In this document: positions 42,634 to 51,539 of the stretch, piece after piece
How positions within the stretch are numbered: position 1 is the stretch's first letter
Layout of the letters: each line of letters starts with the position of its first letter
Source of the DNA: Carboxydocella thermautotrophica
GTDB lineage: Bacteria; Bacillota; GCA-003054495; Carboxydocellales; Carboxydocellaceae
Direction: 5' to 3'
DNA length: 64,000 nt
NCBI GenBank assembly: GCA_003054495.1
Contig: CP028514.1
Location: forward strand, 2,434,001 to 2,498,000
The notes under the pieces: generated by a model
Databases searched by the model: none
What the model saw: the letters and a program-made list of their open reading frames with translations, nothing else
What the model was told of the DNA's origin: nothing
Made by a program: the position numbers and the translations under genes

Positions 42634-43629
42634 TTAAACCTCCGTTTTTTCCTCGGCATAGAGATGACAGGCTACCAGGTGGCCCGGTGCCAGTTCCCTG
42701 TACTGCGGCCTTTTCTTCTCACAGAGGGAGCTTTTGTGCTTACAACGAGGAGCAAAAGCGCATCCTTCTGGCAGATTGCGCAAATCCGGCGGTCCGCCTT
42801 CAATGGGCTCCAGCGGCTTTTTCTCCTCGGCCTCCAGGTCTGGCAAAGAGCCCAGCAAGCCCCAGGTATAGGGATGTTTCGGTTCGGCAAACAGAACCTC
42901 AGCAGGGGCATATTCTACCGGCCGCCCGGCATACATCACCAGGACATCATCACACATCTCCGCCACCACCCCCAGGTCATGGGTGATAAGCAGGATAGAG
43001 GTATGGAAGTCCTCTTTCAGTTTTTGCATCAAGTCCAGAATCTGGGCCTGGATGGTTACATCCAGGGCCGTAGTAGGTTCATCAGCAATCAGCAGTTTAG
43101 GATTACAGCTAAGCGCCATGGCGATCATGGCCCGCTGCCGCATCCCGCCACTGAACTGGTGGGGATAACTCTGAGCCCGGCGTTCCGCTTCCGGGATACC
43201 CACCAGTTCCAGCATCTTCACTGTTTTCGCCCAGGCCTCCTTGCGACCCAGCCCTTGATGTAAACGAATAGCTTCTGCAATCTGTTCCCCTACCGTCAGC
43301 AGGGGATTGAGGCTGGTCATCGGGTCCTGGAAAATGAAAGCAATATCATTACCCCGAATGGCCCTGAGCTCTTTTTCCGATTTGGTGAGCAGGTTTTCGC
43401 CATTGAACCAGATCTCCCCGCCCTCGATTTTACCCGGCGGTTTGGGGATTAGCCCCAGGATCGACATAGCGGTAATGGATTTTCCGGAACCTGATTCTCC
43501 CACTACCCCCAGGGTCTCGCCCTTGTTGAGCCTGAGATTGACCCCGTCTACCGCCTTGACCACCCCTTCCGGAGTGTAGAAATATGTGCGCAAATCCTTG
43601 ATTTCCAGCAAAATTTCCTCTGTCTTCAT
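42634..43629 (-). CDS. Oligopeptide/dipeptide ABC transporter ATPase (DppD/OppD-like)
   Basis: 331 residues. Walker [16 protein letters not shown], signature [17 protein letters not shown], Walker [16 protein letters not shown], switch His in [10 protein letters not shown], and the C-terminal Cys-rich [16 protein letters not shown] domain. ATG 43629 is eight bases after GGAG; the TTG at 43650 is rejected. First gene of the operon; upstream 43630-43740 is AT-rich but no convincing promoter was found. Confidence 0.92.
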   Translation of the reverse strand: MKTEEILLEIKDLRTYFYTPEGVVKAVDGVNLRLNKGETLGVVGESGSGKSITAMSILGLIPKPPGKIEGGEIWFNGENLLTKSEKELRAIRGNDIAFIFQDPMTSLNPLLTVGEQIAEAIRLHQGLGRKEAWAKTVKMLELVGIPEAERRAQSYPHQFSGGMRQRAMIAMALSCNPKLLIADEPTTALDVTIQAQILDLMQKLKEDFHTSILLITHDLGVVAEMCDDVLVMYAGRPVEYAPAEVLFAEPKHPYTWGLLGSLPDLEAEEKKPLEPIEGGPPDLRNLPEGCAFAPRCKHKSSLCEKKRPQYRELAPGHLVACHLYAEEKTEV

Positions 43630-43747
43630 TTTCGCCGCTCCTGTATTCAATCTTTCTGCTCTATTACACCTTTGTTTCTTTGCTGCTATTATGGCATAAA
43701 TATAAATACTTTGCTATTTTTTCTCATATTTATCTCAGAAAAGAAAA

Positions 43748-43771
43748 AAGCCTGAACTAATTGCCAGGCTT
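43748..43771 (-). terminator. Terminator of the hepT/mnt pair
   Basis: AAGCCTG/CAGGCTT with a ten-base loop; on the minus strand followed by TTTTTCTTTT. The hepT stop at 43757 is inside the hairpin. Confidence 0.75.
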
Positions 43772-44120
43772 ACTGAAATACTGAATAAAGGCATTAATTT
43801 GTTTTTTAGCTTCCTGGTATACTTCCGGTAACTCATTGACCAATGGTTCCATACGACTCCAGACCAGTTGAAAGCCATAAGTATGATGAATAATATGTCG
43901 GAAACTACGATATTCCGCCAGTTTCTCACCCAATTCTTTTGATATTAAAGCTGGCCGGGTTTCTGGAATGGCAAGACACATTTGTTCCGCCAGGTCCCTG
44001 TGCCAATTTCTGCCCTGAGGAAGGCTTTCATCGATATCTCTGAAAACGCTCATATACTTGATCAAGATTATCCAGTTCATCGGCAATTCTGGCCAAAGCA
44101 ATGCGGTAACGCCCGGTCAT
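43757..44120 (-). pseudogene. HEPN (HepT-like) toxin, frameshifted with internal deletion
   Basis: Starts at ATG 44120 overlapping the mnt stop (ATGA) and reads RYRIALARIADELDNLDQVYERFQRYR, then hits a stop near 44030. The other frame gives VFRDIDESLPQGRNWHRDLAEQM, then ALISKELGEKLAEYRSFRHIIHHTYGF and a C-terminal helix, which is the C-terminal part of HepT-like HEPN RNases, including the RxxxxH region (FRHIIHHTYGF). Compared with relatives about 50 residues between the two halves are missing. Probably a broken toxin. Confidence 0.65.
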
Positions 44121-44467
44121 ATTTCCACCCCATTTCGCAGGTTTTTCTCCCAGCCGGGAGGCAGTTCCTCCGCTAATAAAAGATCTACACTGAAAGGATC
44201 TGCCAGTCTCAGGCAATCATCCAGGACCTTGAAATATCGTTGCTGATCTTTAAATCCACTAATTACCAGATCCAGATCCGAATTGACACCAAATCTCCCC
44301 TGAGCCAGTGAGCCGATCAACCAGACTTTTTCTACCTGCCATTGTTGTTTTAAATAATCGGCAATAATTCGTGCTTTCTGCCAGCCCAGTTGCTGCAACT
44401 CTTCGATTTTCTTCTGCTCTCTCGCTCTCAATTCATCCCAATTGGGCAAAAATACTCGCTCTGGCAT
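44117..44467 (-). CDS. MNT-type nucleotidyltransferase, antitoxin partner of HepT
   Basis: 116 residues. VWLIGSLAQGRFGVNSDLDLVISG is the G-S-x10-D-x-D motif of minimal nucleotidyltransferases; FSVDLLLAEEL provides the third Asp. In HepT/MNT pairs the MNT protein modifies or neutralises the HEPN toxin by adding AMP. ATG 44467 follows GGAG; the longer frame to 44527 is rejected. Its toxin partner appears broken, which leaves this antitoxin alone. Confidence 0.8.
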   Translation of the reverse strand: MPERVFLPNWDELRAREQKKIEELQQLGWQKARIIADYLKQQWQVEKVWLIGSLAQGRFGVNSDLDLVISGFKDQQRYFKVLDDCLRLADPFSVDLLLAEELPPGWEKNLRNGVEI

Positions 44468-44511
44468 AAAATCATCTCCAGAAGATGGCTGTACTAATAT
44501 TATGCCATGTT

Positions 44512-45123
44512 TTAATCCTTTTGCCAAATATACTTGTTTTTGGGCCGTCCTACCCGACCGTAATCACAGCAAATGACCACTTTCCCTTCCTGCACCAGAT
44601 ACATGAGATAGCGATGGACAGTGGGATAGGCCAGCTCCACCCCGGCCTGAATCTCCTCAATGGTCAGAGGTTCGGTTTGCTGGCGCAGAAAAGCAGCAAT
44701 GGATTCCAGGGTTTTGGCACTCATGCCTTTTGGTAAATCTGAAACCTGTTCCCGCCGCAGTTGACCATACTGCAAGTGAACCCGCAAACGGGCAATCAAG
44801 TCCGGGGCTTTAATAGGCTTTAAGGCAAAATCGCTGGCCCCTGCAGCCAGAAAGGCATCACAGATTTCCTGCCGTTCGTCCACTGTAAGGACAATAATCG
44901 GTGTATGGCTATCCAGTTCCCGCAAACGCTCAACGGTTTCCAGGCCATCTAAGGCCGGCATGTGGTAATCCACCAGCACCAGATCCGGATGATGGCGGGT
45001 GAACAGCTCCAGCCCGCGAGCCCCATTTTCCGCTTCTATCGCTTCCCAGCCGGCAAATTTGCAAATTTCCCCGACAGTATAGCGAATAGCGGCATCATCA
45101 TCGATAATCAGGATTTTGGCCAA
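44512..45123 (-). CDS. Response regulator with a winged/helix-turn-helix output domain
   Basis: 203 residues. Receiver residues 1-120: IIDDDAAIRY (acidic pocket), VLVDYHMPALDGLETVERL (phospho-Asp), VLTVDERQE (Thr), FALKPIKAPDLIARL (Lys). The C-terminal LTIEEIQAGVELAYPTVHRYLMYLVQEGKV is a DNA-binding HTH related to the CitB/DcuR type. TTG 45123 is eight bases after GGAGG. Overlaps the kinase gene by 26 bases. Target genes unknown. Confidence 0.88.
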   Translation of the reverse strand: MAKILIIDDDAAIRYTVGEICKFAGWEAIEAENGARGLELFTRHHPDLVLVDYHMPALDGLETVERLRELDSHTPIIVLTVDERQEICDAFLAAGASDFALKPIKAPDLIARLRVHLQYGQLRREQVSDLPKGMSAKTLESIAAFLRQQTEPLTIEEIQAGVELAYPTVHRYLMYLVQEGKVVICCDYGRVGRPKNKYIWQKD

Positions 45124-46426
45124 GCAAACTACCTCCTTCCCGCTCTTCCGGTAGCAATATTTTTATCCTTGTCCCCTGACCTCTTGTTGAGCTGATCTCA
45201 ATTTTCCCCTGATGTTGAGTTATCACCTGTTTGACAAAAAACAACCCTAACCCCGATGGCTGTTTTTTGGTGGAAAACCCCCACTCCCAGATCTTTTCCA
45301 GCTGTTCCGGTTCCATGCCCGGACCGTTATCTTCGATAATAAATTCCACCCAACCGTCATGCCCTCTGGTGCTGAACTTAATCCGGGCATCCGGCTGATG
45401 GGCAGTGGCTTCAAAGGCATTTTCCAGGATATTGATCAAGGCCCGGGTGATGCGAATATGGTTAATCGCTAATTCCCGCTCTGCTCCCTGGATATCAAAA
45501 ATCACCGTCTGCCCGGTATAACGGGGCAATACATGGGCCCTGATGTAATTGACCAGATCTCCGACGGAAATCCTGGTTCTTTTAGCCTCTGCCAGGATTT
45601 CCGAAACCATGGCACTGGCATTATCCACCGCCTGGGCGATTTTTTCACTGTACTCCCGGATTTGTTCCTGTACCGTTAGAAGACCCACCAGAGAATTCAG
45701 GCCAGCAATAGTAGTCAAGGGTGTCTTGAGGTCATGCACAAGAGTGTGCATTTCCTGTAAATTGCGCAATTCCAGCCAGCGTAAGCGTTCTTCCCCTGAT
45801 TGAACAGCGGCCTTATAACTATGATAGTACATAGCCTGTAACTGGGTGGCCACTATGGTCAGCAATGCAGTCAATATGGCCAGACTCACCAGAATCAGGC
45901 TGATGGCTGTGGCATCACCCAGAAAACTGCTTACCTCGGCCAGGGCGTAGGCTAACTGCCCCTGCGGCCAGAGGGGCCAAAAGCGCAGCCATTCCATGGT
46001 AGCTAAACTTAACGGCATCAAAAATAATACCGTTAAAGGCGGTTTATAATCTGCCATAGTTATTACCATGACCAGTGCAAAACTCCAGAACCAGATGGCC
46101 AGGGTTAAAAACCAGGGTGGAGTCTCACCCCCTAAAAAATAAGCATAGCTTTCCGCCCCTATAAAGGCCAGGAACGCCACTATGGCCGCCACCTTTTTCC
46201 CCAGGGGCCAGCTTAATTTCCAGAGGGTAAAGGACAAGAGCATAGGTACCAGGTCCAGCAGAAAGTAATATAAAAAGCCATAAGCCAGCCCCAGTAGCAC
46301 CATACCCTCTCCGCTTATCCCGGCCTTTTCATAATAGTTCACTGCCAGCTCTGCCAGAGGTTGAAACAGAGGCGGTCCTACCAGGGCAAGCATTAAAAAG
46401 CATATCACCAGAATCTTTTTCGCCAT
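45098..46426 (-). CDS. Membrane sensor histidine kinase
   Basis: 442 residues. About seven hydrophobic segments fill residues 1-200, without a large extracytoplasmic domain. The H-box is EMHTLVHDLKTPLTTIAGLN near residue 235; NILENAFEA, IEDNGPGM and PSGLGLFFV are the ATPase boxes. ATG 46426 follows GGAGG. It is followed by its response regulator and preceded by the DUF6305-like protein (12 bases), so the three probably work together to sense something at the membrane. Confidence 0.9.
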   Translation of the reverse strand: MAKKILVICFLMLALVGPPLFQPLAELAVNYYEKAGISGEGMVLLGLAYGFLYYFLLDLVPMLLSFTLWKLSWPLGKKVAAIVAFLAFIGAESYAYFLGGETPPWFLTLAIWFWSFALVMVITMADYKPPLTVLFLMPLSLATMEWLRFWPLWPQGQLAYALAEVSSFLGDATAISLILVSLAILTALLTIVATQLQAMYYHSYKAAVQSGEERLRWLELRNLQEMHTLVHDLKTPLTTIAGLNSLVGLLTVQEQIREYSEKIAQAVDNASAMVSEILAEAKRTRISVGDLVNYIRAHVLPRYTGQTVIFDIQGAERELAINHIRITRALINILENAFEATAHQPDARIKFSTRGHDGWVEFIIEDNGPGMEPEQLEKIWEWGFSTKKQPSGLGLFFVKQVITQHQGKIEISSTRGQGTRIKILLPEEREGGSLLGQNPDYR

Positions 46427-46438
46427 CAGTTTGCCTCC

Positions 46439-47023
46439 TTAGCGAAAAACTGCATTGAGAGGAATTTTGGCCTGTTCAAAACTGGATACCCGGCTTAAAA
46501 GTCCTTGATAGGTTTCCAGTTGCCAATCTTGCCCGGGTGTTATTTCAATAACCAGCAAATAATCAAGATAGGGCCAGATGGCGGTTAAATCCGGCCCCGG
46601 CTGGCACAAAACTCCAATTATCCTCATCCCCTGCCCTCTGGCCACCGCCACCAGATTCAAAACCCGCTGCCTCTCTTCCTGCCAGTCCGTATAAGCCGCC
46701 TTCATGCTGTGAACATTGTAATCAATAACAACGATCAGGGTTTTATAACCGGTTAAATCCCTGTATTCCGCTTTATATCGAAAGGTATGGTCAATATTCA
46801 AGACAGATGTAAGGCGGTTGATTATTACTCCGCCTGGCCCCTGTCCCAGGCCGGTTACCAGTACCGGTTCCCTGGCAATGGGCACCGGTAAATGGGGAAT
46901 TTCTGTTGCTTCAGGCGCAGATATTCCTTTTTCCGACCAGAAAAACAAGCCAGCCAGGACATAAAAGCAAAGTAAAAAGAAAACTACCATCCACTTTTTC
47001 CAGTAAGTAACCTTTGCTGACAT
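46439..47023 (-). CDS. Membrane-anchored extracytoplasmic protein, DUF6305-like
   Basis: 194 residues. An N-terminal helix (WMVVFFLLCFYVLAGLFFW, residues 11-29) is an uncleaved anchor or signal peptide. The rest, with PVLVTGLGQGPGGVIINRLTSVLNIDHTFRYKAE and the later TLIVVIDYNVHSMKAAYTDWQEERQRVLN, resembles the alpha/beta DUF6305 domain, which looks like a small ligand-binding fold. First gene of the three-gene signalling operon. Likely the extracellular input of the two-component system; inferred from position. Confidence 0.65.
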   Translation of the reverse strand: MSAKVTYWKKWMVVFFLLCFYVLAGLFFWSEKGISAPEATEIPHLPVPIAREPVLVTGLGQGPGGVIINRLTSVLNIDHTFRYKAEYRDLTGYKTLIVVIDYNVHSMKAAYTDWQEERQRVLNLVAVARGQGMRIIGVLCQPGPDLTAIWPYLDYLLVIEITPGQDWQLETYQGLLSRVSSFEQAKIPLNAVFR

Positions 47024-47219
47024 CTTAAAACCTCTTTCGACATTTTTAATGACATTATTATTCTTCTTTCGCTATCGACTGGTCTCTTCCTGCCCGGTTG
47101 TGAATAAAAACCTGTGGATAATGTGGATAAGTCAGTGGATAACTGTTATTTCAAACCTTTTTTCTGTGGAAAACTTTTAGGACAACTTTTTCGCTACAAA
47201 AATTCTGTCGAAAGAAAAA
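47024..47219. promoter_or_regulatory. Region with DnaA-box-like and Spo0A-box-like sites
   Basis: Exact TGTGGATAA (DnaA-box complement) at 47113-47121 and 47122-47130 in tandem, plus one-mismatch copies TGTGAATAA (47099-47107), AGTGGATAA (47134-47142) and TGTGGAAAA (47165-47173). Perfect TGTCGAA (0A-box core) at 47205-47211 and, on the minus strand, 47042-47036. No protein gene fits here. Confidence 0.6.
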
Positions 47220-47241
47220 ACCCGGAGCTAAAACTCCGGGT
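47220..47241 (-). terminator. Intrinsic terminator of the zinc-ribbon gene
   Basis: ACCCGGAG/CTCCGGGT, eight pairs, six-base loop, then TTTTTTC on the minus strand. Confidence 0.85.
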
Positions 47242-47287
47242 CGTTCTTCCCTTGTTATCCCGTTTATTGTAACAGCACAGGCGCTAC

Positions 47288-47572
47288 TTACAGAGCAGCC
47301 CGCTTGGCAGAGTAGCAGTCACGGCAATAGACAGGACGATCTTCTCTGGGCATGAAGGGAACTTGAGTTTCGGCACCGCACTCAGCGCAAACAGCAGCAT
47401 AGGTTTCCCGCTGAGGTCTTTCGGTCCGGTTGTTTTTGCGAGCGTTCCGGCAGGAACGGCAGCGCTGGGGTTCGTTTTCGAAACCCTTTTCGGCATAGAA
47501 TTGTTGTTCACCAGCGGTGAAAACGAATTCCTGCCCACAGTCTTTACACACGAGAGTCTTGTCTTGGTACAT
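47288..47572 (-). CDS. Small zinc-ribbon protein (zf-trcl type, CxxC repeats)
   Basis: 94 residues with four CxxC pairs: CKDC, CRSC, CAEC and CRDC, enough for two zinc sites, joined by a basic linker (RNARKNNRTERPQRE). LVCKDCGQEFVFTAGEQQFYAEKGF is the probable zinc-binding domain found in many Bacillota and sometimes annotated CxxC-x17-CxxC. ATG 47572 follows GAGGG. Probably nucleic-acid- or protein-binding; function not established. Monocistronic. Confidence 0.85.
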   Translation of the reverse strand: MYQDKTLVCKDCGQEFVFTAGEQQFYAEKGFENEPQRCRSCRNARKNNRTERPQRETYAAVCAECGAETQVPFMPREDRPVYCRDCYSAKRAAL

Positions 47573-47695
47573 GTAGAAATCCCTCTTTCCTGAATAGGTA
47601 TTATTCCCTTCGCCCAGGTAATATGGCTATTACTCAAGCAAAGGTATAATCTTATTATAGCTGGTAATTGATGAAAGTGCAAGAGGAAAGAGGAA

Positions 47696-48046
47696 TTATT
47701 TTTTGCGGTCAAAGAAAATGGCATCGGGAATGAAATTATTATCCGCTTCATAAGTCCAGACAGCTTTTCGGGCCTGTTGCTGAAATTTTATCTGACTGGC
47801 CAGTTCCTCTTTTGTCTTTAAAGCCAGCTCCAGCATCGCCTGATCTTTCTCTCTGATTGTGGTCATGAGATCGCTGTAAGCAGAAATATTATTTTCTTGG
47901 ACATTTCCTAGCCATTGCAATAAATCTCCGCGCTCCGTCAATAAGCCTTCCAGTTTATCTATTTCTTTATTCAACAATAGAGTGATGATCTCTTCTGTTA
48001 AATCGAGGAGACGGATCAGCACCCGTTCTATCTCATTTTGCCACAT
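47696..48046 (-). CDS. FliT-like flagellar chaperone candidate
   Basis: 116 residues, all helical (IERVLIRLLDLTEEIITLLLNKEIDKLEGLLTERGDLLQWLG). Size, helical nature and position directly after fliS fit FliT, the chaperone of the cap protein FliD, although sequence similarity in this family is low. ATG 48046 overlaps the fliS stop by 14 bases. GAGG lies eight bases upstream. Confidence 0.65.
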   Translation of the reverse strand: MWQNEIERVLIRLLDLTEEIITLLLNKEIDKLEGLLTERGDLLQWLGNVQENNISAYSDLMTTIREKDQAMLELALKTKEELASQIKFQQQARKAVWTYEADNNFIPDAIFFDRKK

Positions 48047-48449
48047 TCAGGCCACCTCGGACCATGCTGTTATTGTTGTTTTTTGCAATCAGGGCAGCCT
48101 GGGCAAAAGCCTCTTTCAGTTCTTTGAAAAAACCAATAACCTCATTAATGATAGTTGCATCTTTTTTAATATTGGCTTCAATTAAACGACGATTCATATA
48201 ATCGTAAAGAGCTGCTAAATTTTCCGCAATGGGATAACTCCTGTCCAGGGTTGCCAGTAGTTCCAGGACTATATTTTGGGCCTTTACCAGGTTGGTATGA
48301 GCTTCACTGATATCCTTCTGCTCTATTGCCTGAACAGCTTTTTGACAGAACCTGATCCCACCATCCAGAAGCATTAAAAGGAGTTTTTCCGGGGTTGCCG
48401 TGTTTATTTGGTTATCAAGATATTGTTGATACGGATTGGTTACTGTCAT
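48033..48449 (-). CDS. fliS: Flagellin export chaperone FliS
   Basis: 138 residues. NPYQQYLDNQINTATPEKLLLMLLDGGIRFCQKAVQAIEQKDISEAHTNLVKAQNIVLELLATL is a full FliS match. FliS binds flagellin in the cytoplasm and delivers it to the flagellar export gate; in Bacillota it also frees FliW. GGGGG precedes the ATG. Follows fliD. Confidence 0.93.
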   Translation of the reverse strand: MTVTNPYQQYLDNQINTATPEKLLLMLLDGGIRFCQKAVQAIEQKDISEAHTNLVKAQNIVLELLATLDRSYPIAENLAALYDYMNRRLIEANIKKDATIINEVIGFFKELKEAFAQAALIAKNNNNSMVRGGLNVAK

Positions 48450-48467
48450 TACTTAATCCCCCGCTTT

Positions 48468-49961
48468 CTATTTTCCGCCACCAAACTGGGAAGCTAACCA
48501 GCTGCTTTGTGCGTTCATCATGTTAATAGCCCGCTCTAAAGCTGCAAATTGTCGATAGTAGCGGTCTTCTTTTTCTTTTAAACGATCTTCTGCTGCGCTA
48601 ATTCTGTTATTAATTTCTTTAAGTTCTTTTCCAAGGGTGCTATTATCAACCAAACTATATGTGTAAATTGACCCCGCTTTAGCTGAAAATTTGTTAATTT
48701 GGTTGCTGATCTCATCATATAAACGTATGGCTATCCCTTTTTCCGCTATTACTGTACTATCCTTACGGAAAATGTTCATCACATCATCAGGGTTGGTATT
48801 CAGTTTTTCTCTTAATTTCGACTCGTTCAAATAAAGTTTGCCATTTTCCTGATATAAGCCAGTAGTAATACCAATCTGGGATAACTGGTTGAAACTACTG
48901 GGTAGGCCCTGGATAATACTGCTTAACACACTCCTCATCCCACCCAGCGCAGAACTTATTAAACTATCTCCTTTCAGCAAGCCGCTTCGGGCTTTTTCTT
49001 CCCATTTTTGTTGCATAGTTTCGGAGAGCTGTTGCCGCTGTTCGTCAGTCAAAGGCAGGTAATCCTTATAACGCTCTTCCGAAAACTTTTTGTTAAAAAG
49101 CTCAATAGTTTCATTGTATTTGTCAACAAAACTTTTTATTTTGGCTACTACCGAATCCACATCAGCATTAACACTAATATTAACCGGTGTAGCAGATTCG
49201 CTTTTTAAATCTAAGGTTATACCAGCGATTGTAACCTGATTGCTGCCAAAGGTTAAATTGGTTGCATCATTAAAATCAATTATCGCATTTTTCCCTATGA
49301 CTTTCGTTGTATCATTATTTGCAGCATCAAGGGATACATTGAGTTTTAAAGTATTGGTTAAAAAATTGGCACCGTCACTGCCTGCTACTGTACCGGAAAA
49401 ATCGATTTGTGCTGTCGCTCCAATAGCAGTAGTTACCAAATAAAGTCTGTCTGTTGTAGTGTCATAAGAAGCATTAACCCCTGCTCCCGCAGCATTAATT
49501 TTGCTCACAACTTGATTAATATTATCACCGGCATTAATTGTAATATCTTTACCATTTAATCGAAAAGTTAAATTAACCGCTGTCAGACTCTGACTGGGAT
49601 TAGCCGCAACCCCCAGTGCCGCTGTTGATGATTTGCTTGCTCCCTGGGCCAAACTATGCACAGTCACTTTATAATTACCTACAACTGCTGCTGAACTGGC
49701 ATAGGCTTGAACGACCTTTTCATCTGCAGATGTAGCTTTTTTGGCCCGAAAAGTCCCTTCCAGTTTCAGGTTAAAAACTTCATTACGTAATGCAGCCAGT
49801 GCCGAATTCAAACTGCGATAATCTTCTTTTTTCCATTCGATAATCTGTTTCTGCTGTTTTAATTTATCGACTGGTATTCGTTCTGCTTTCATTAAATCTT
49901 TGATGATTTGATCTGTATCCAGGCCTGTAGCCAGACCTCCAATCCGCAAGTTACCACTCAT
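48468..49961 (-). CDS. fliD: Flagellar cap protein FliD
   Basis: 497 residues. The N-terminal D0 domain (MSGNLRIGGLATGLDTDQIIKDLMKAERIPVDKLKQQKQ) and C-terminal helices (NKFSAKAGSIYTYSLVDNSTLGKELKEINNRISAAEDRL and YYRQFAALERAINMMNAQSSWLASQF) are typical of FliD. FliD caps the growing filament and inserts flagellin. ATG 49961 is eight bases after GGGTG; the GTG at 49970 is possible. Follows flaG. Confidence 0.92.
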   Translation of the reverse strand: MSGNLRIGGLATGLDTDQIIKDLMKAERIPVDKLKQQKQIIEWKKEDYRSLNSALAALRNEVFNLKLEGTFRAKKATSADEKVVQAYASSAAVVGNYKVTVHSLAQGASKSSTAALGVAANPSQSLTAVNLTFRLNGKDITINAGDNINQVVSKINAAGAGVNASYDTTTDRLYLVTTAIGATAQIDFSGTVAGSDGANFLTNTLKLNVSLDAANNDTTKVIGKNAIIDFNDATNLTFGSNQVTIAGITLDLKSESATPVNISVNADVDSVVAKIKSFVDKYNETIELFNKKFSEERYKDYLPLTDEQRQQLSETMQQKWEEKARSGLLKGDSLISSALGGMRSVLSSIIQGLPSSFNQLSQIGITTGLYQENGKLYLNESKLREKLNTNPDDVMNIFRKDSTVIAEKGIAIRLYDEISNQINKFSAKAGSIYTYSLVDNSTLGKELKEINNRISAAEDRLKEKEDRYYRQFAALERAINMMNAQSSWLASQFGGGK

Positions 49962-49981
49962 GGTATTCACCCACTTTCAAA

Positions 49982-50326
49982 TCAGGCCTTTTTGTCTACA
50001 ATAATTCCGGCTAGCTCCCAGAGTTTTGCGATGATGTCCAGTAATTTTTTGGGTGGAATCTCCCGGATAACTTCTTTTGTTTTATCATCAATCACCGAAA
50101 TGACCACTTGATTAGTCGGTTTGTGTACTTCATATTCAAAATGTCTTTCTGATCCTTCCAAAACTTTATTTGCCTTTTCTATAACCAGTTGCAACATTTG
50201 CTCCTGGTTTTCAATCTTCATATCAGTCTGCTGTTGACTTTCTTCCGGCAACTTCGCTTCTTTATTAATCCTGGCTGGCTCAATATTATTAACATTATTA
50301 ACCAGCACCCGATTATCAATCTTCAT
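49982..50326 (-). CDS. flaG: FlaG family flagellar protein
   Basis: 114 residues. The C-terminal HFEYEVHKPTNQVVISVIDDKTKEVIREIPPKKLLDIIAKLWELAGIIVDKKA is the FlaG domain, which affects filament length. ATG 50326 follows GGAGGG. First of the flaG-fliD-fliS-fliT operon; an upstream CGATAA is present, but the -35 partner is poor. Confidence 0.88.
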   Translation of the reverse strand: MKIDNRVLVNNVNNIEPARINKEAKLPEESQQQTDMKIENQEQMLQLVIEKANKVLEGSERHFEYEVHKPTNQVVISVIDDKTKEVIREIPPKKLLDIIAKLWELAGIIVDKKA

Positions 50327-50418
50327 GATAATCCCTCCGCACAATTATCCTTAAATTTATTATCGTAAACAACCCAAAAAAAACAAATGCCATCTGGCTT
50401 AAATAACTCTTATTCTCA

Positions 50419-51534
50419 TTATTTTTTAGCTGTTCTAATGGCTTTTTTTATAACATTGACTACATAATCGATTTCAGTTTCAGATAAATTATTATGAAAA
50501 GGTAGGGCTACAGTTTTGCTGGCTATTTTTTCACATACAGGAAAATCCCCTTTGCGGTATCCAAATGTCTCACAATAAAAAGGTTGTAAATGTATGGGTT
50601 CAAAATAAGCCCGGCAGGCAACCCCTTCAGCTTGCAATTCATGCATAAATAACTCCCGGTTAATATTTTCCGCTAATGTAATCACATAAACAAACCAGCT
50701 TATTTTATTTTCCGGTTTTACTTCAGGTATCTTGATTTCATCCAGCTCTTTTAATCGCATATTATATTCCTGTGCTACTTTTTCCCTCTTGGCCATAATC
50801 TCCTCAATCCGGCTCAACTGAGCTAAACCCAGGGCACAGCTCATCTCATCCATTCTGTAATTATAGCCCAATCGTTCATGTATCAGCCAGCGTCCCTCTT
50901 TACCCCGGCCCTGATTGCGCATAGAACGGCAAAGTTCGGCAATATCATCCCTGTCTGTTACGATAATCCCACCCTCACCGGTGGTCATCTGTTTGTTGGG
51001 ATAGAAAGCAAATACCGCTGCTTCCCCAAAGCTTCCTGCTTTTCTGCCTTTATATTCGGCTCCTATTGCCTCACAGGCATCCTCAATAATCGTGAGATTG
51101 TATTTGGCAGCGATCTCTCGGATTCTATCCATTTCACAACACTGTCCAAAAACATGGACCGGTAAAATAGCCCTGGTTTTTTCAGTTATGGCAGCTTCAA
51201 TCTTGTTTGGGTCCAGATTATATGTCTCAGGTTCAATATCCACAAACACAGGGCGAGCGCGCTCAAATAACAGGCAGTTGGCACTGGCAACAAAACTAAA
51301 AGGGGTAGTAATTACCTCATCCCCTTCCTGGATCCCCAATGCTCTAACTGCCAAATGCAAGCCACTAGTACCACTGTTAACAGCGATGGCGTGTTTTACG
51401 CCTGTATATTCTGCCATCCGGGTTTCAAATTCAATCATCCTGGGCCCTAAAGCTAATTGCCCTGAGCGTAAAACCTCCACAACCATGTCTATTTCCCTCT
51501 CCGTTATATCCGGAGCTGAAAGCGGTATCTTCAT
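50419..51534 (-). CDS. DegT/DnrJ/EryC1 sugar aminotransferase (LegC-like)
   Basis: 371 residues, fold-type I PLP enzyme: NSGTSGLHLAVRALGIQEGDEVITTPFSFVAS, EDACEAIGAEYKGRKAGSFG, and FYPNKQMTTGEGGIIVT with the PLP lysine (K188 region). In the legionaminic pathway LegC adds the 4-amino group to the keto-sugar made by LegB. Last gene of the glycan operon; GGAGG precedes ATG. Sugar identity inferred from neighbours (pseudaminic acid also possible). Confidence 0.85.
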   Translation of the reverse strand: MKIPLSAPDITEREIDMVVEVLRSGQLALGPRMIEFETRMAEYTGVKHAIAVNSGTSGLHLAVRALGIQEGDEVITTPFSFVASANCLLFERARPVFVDIEPETYNLDPNKIEAAITEKTRAILPVHVFGQCCEMDRIREIAAKYNLTIIEDACEAIGAEYKGRKAGSFGEAAVFAFYPNKQMTTGEGGIIVTDRDDIAELCRSMRNQGRGKEGRWLIHERLGYNYRMDEMSCALGLAQLSRIEEIMAKREKVAQEYNMRLKELDEIKIPEVKPENKISWFVYVITLAENINRELFMHELQAEGVACRAYFEPIHLQPFYCETFGYRKGDFPVCEKIASKTVALPFHNNLSETEIDYVVNVIKKAIRTAKK

Positions 51535-51539
51535 CTAGT

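Noticed and set aside
43982-44120. In-frame UGA ending the first hepT frame as a third selenocysteine
   Set aside because: Reading through the UGA gives no HepT-like sequence; the homologous continuation is in a different frame, so a frameshift/deletion explains it better.
47113-47142. Chromosomal replication origin
   Set aside because: There are DnaA-box-like sites but no dnaA, dnaN, or obvious AT-rich unwinding repeat nearby; a DnaA-binding site is a safer call.
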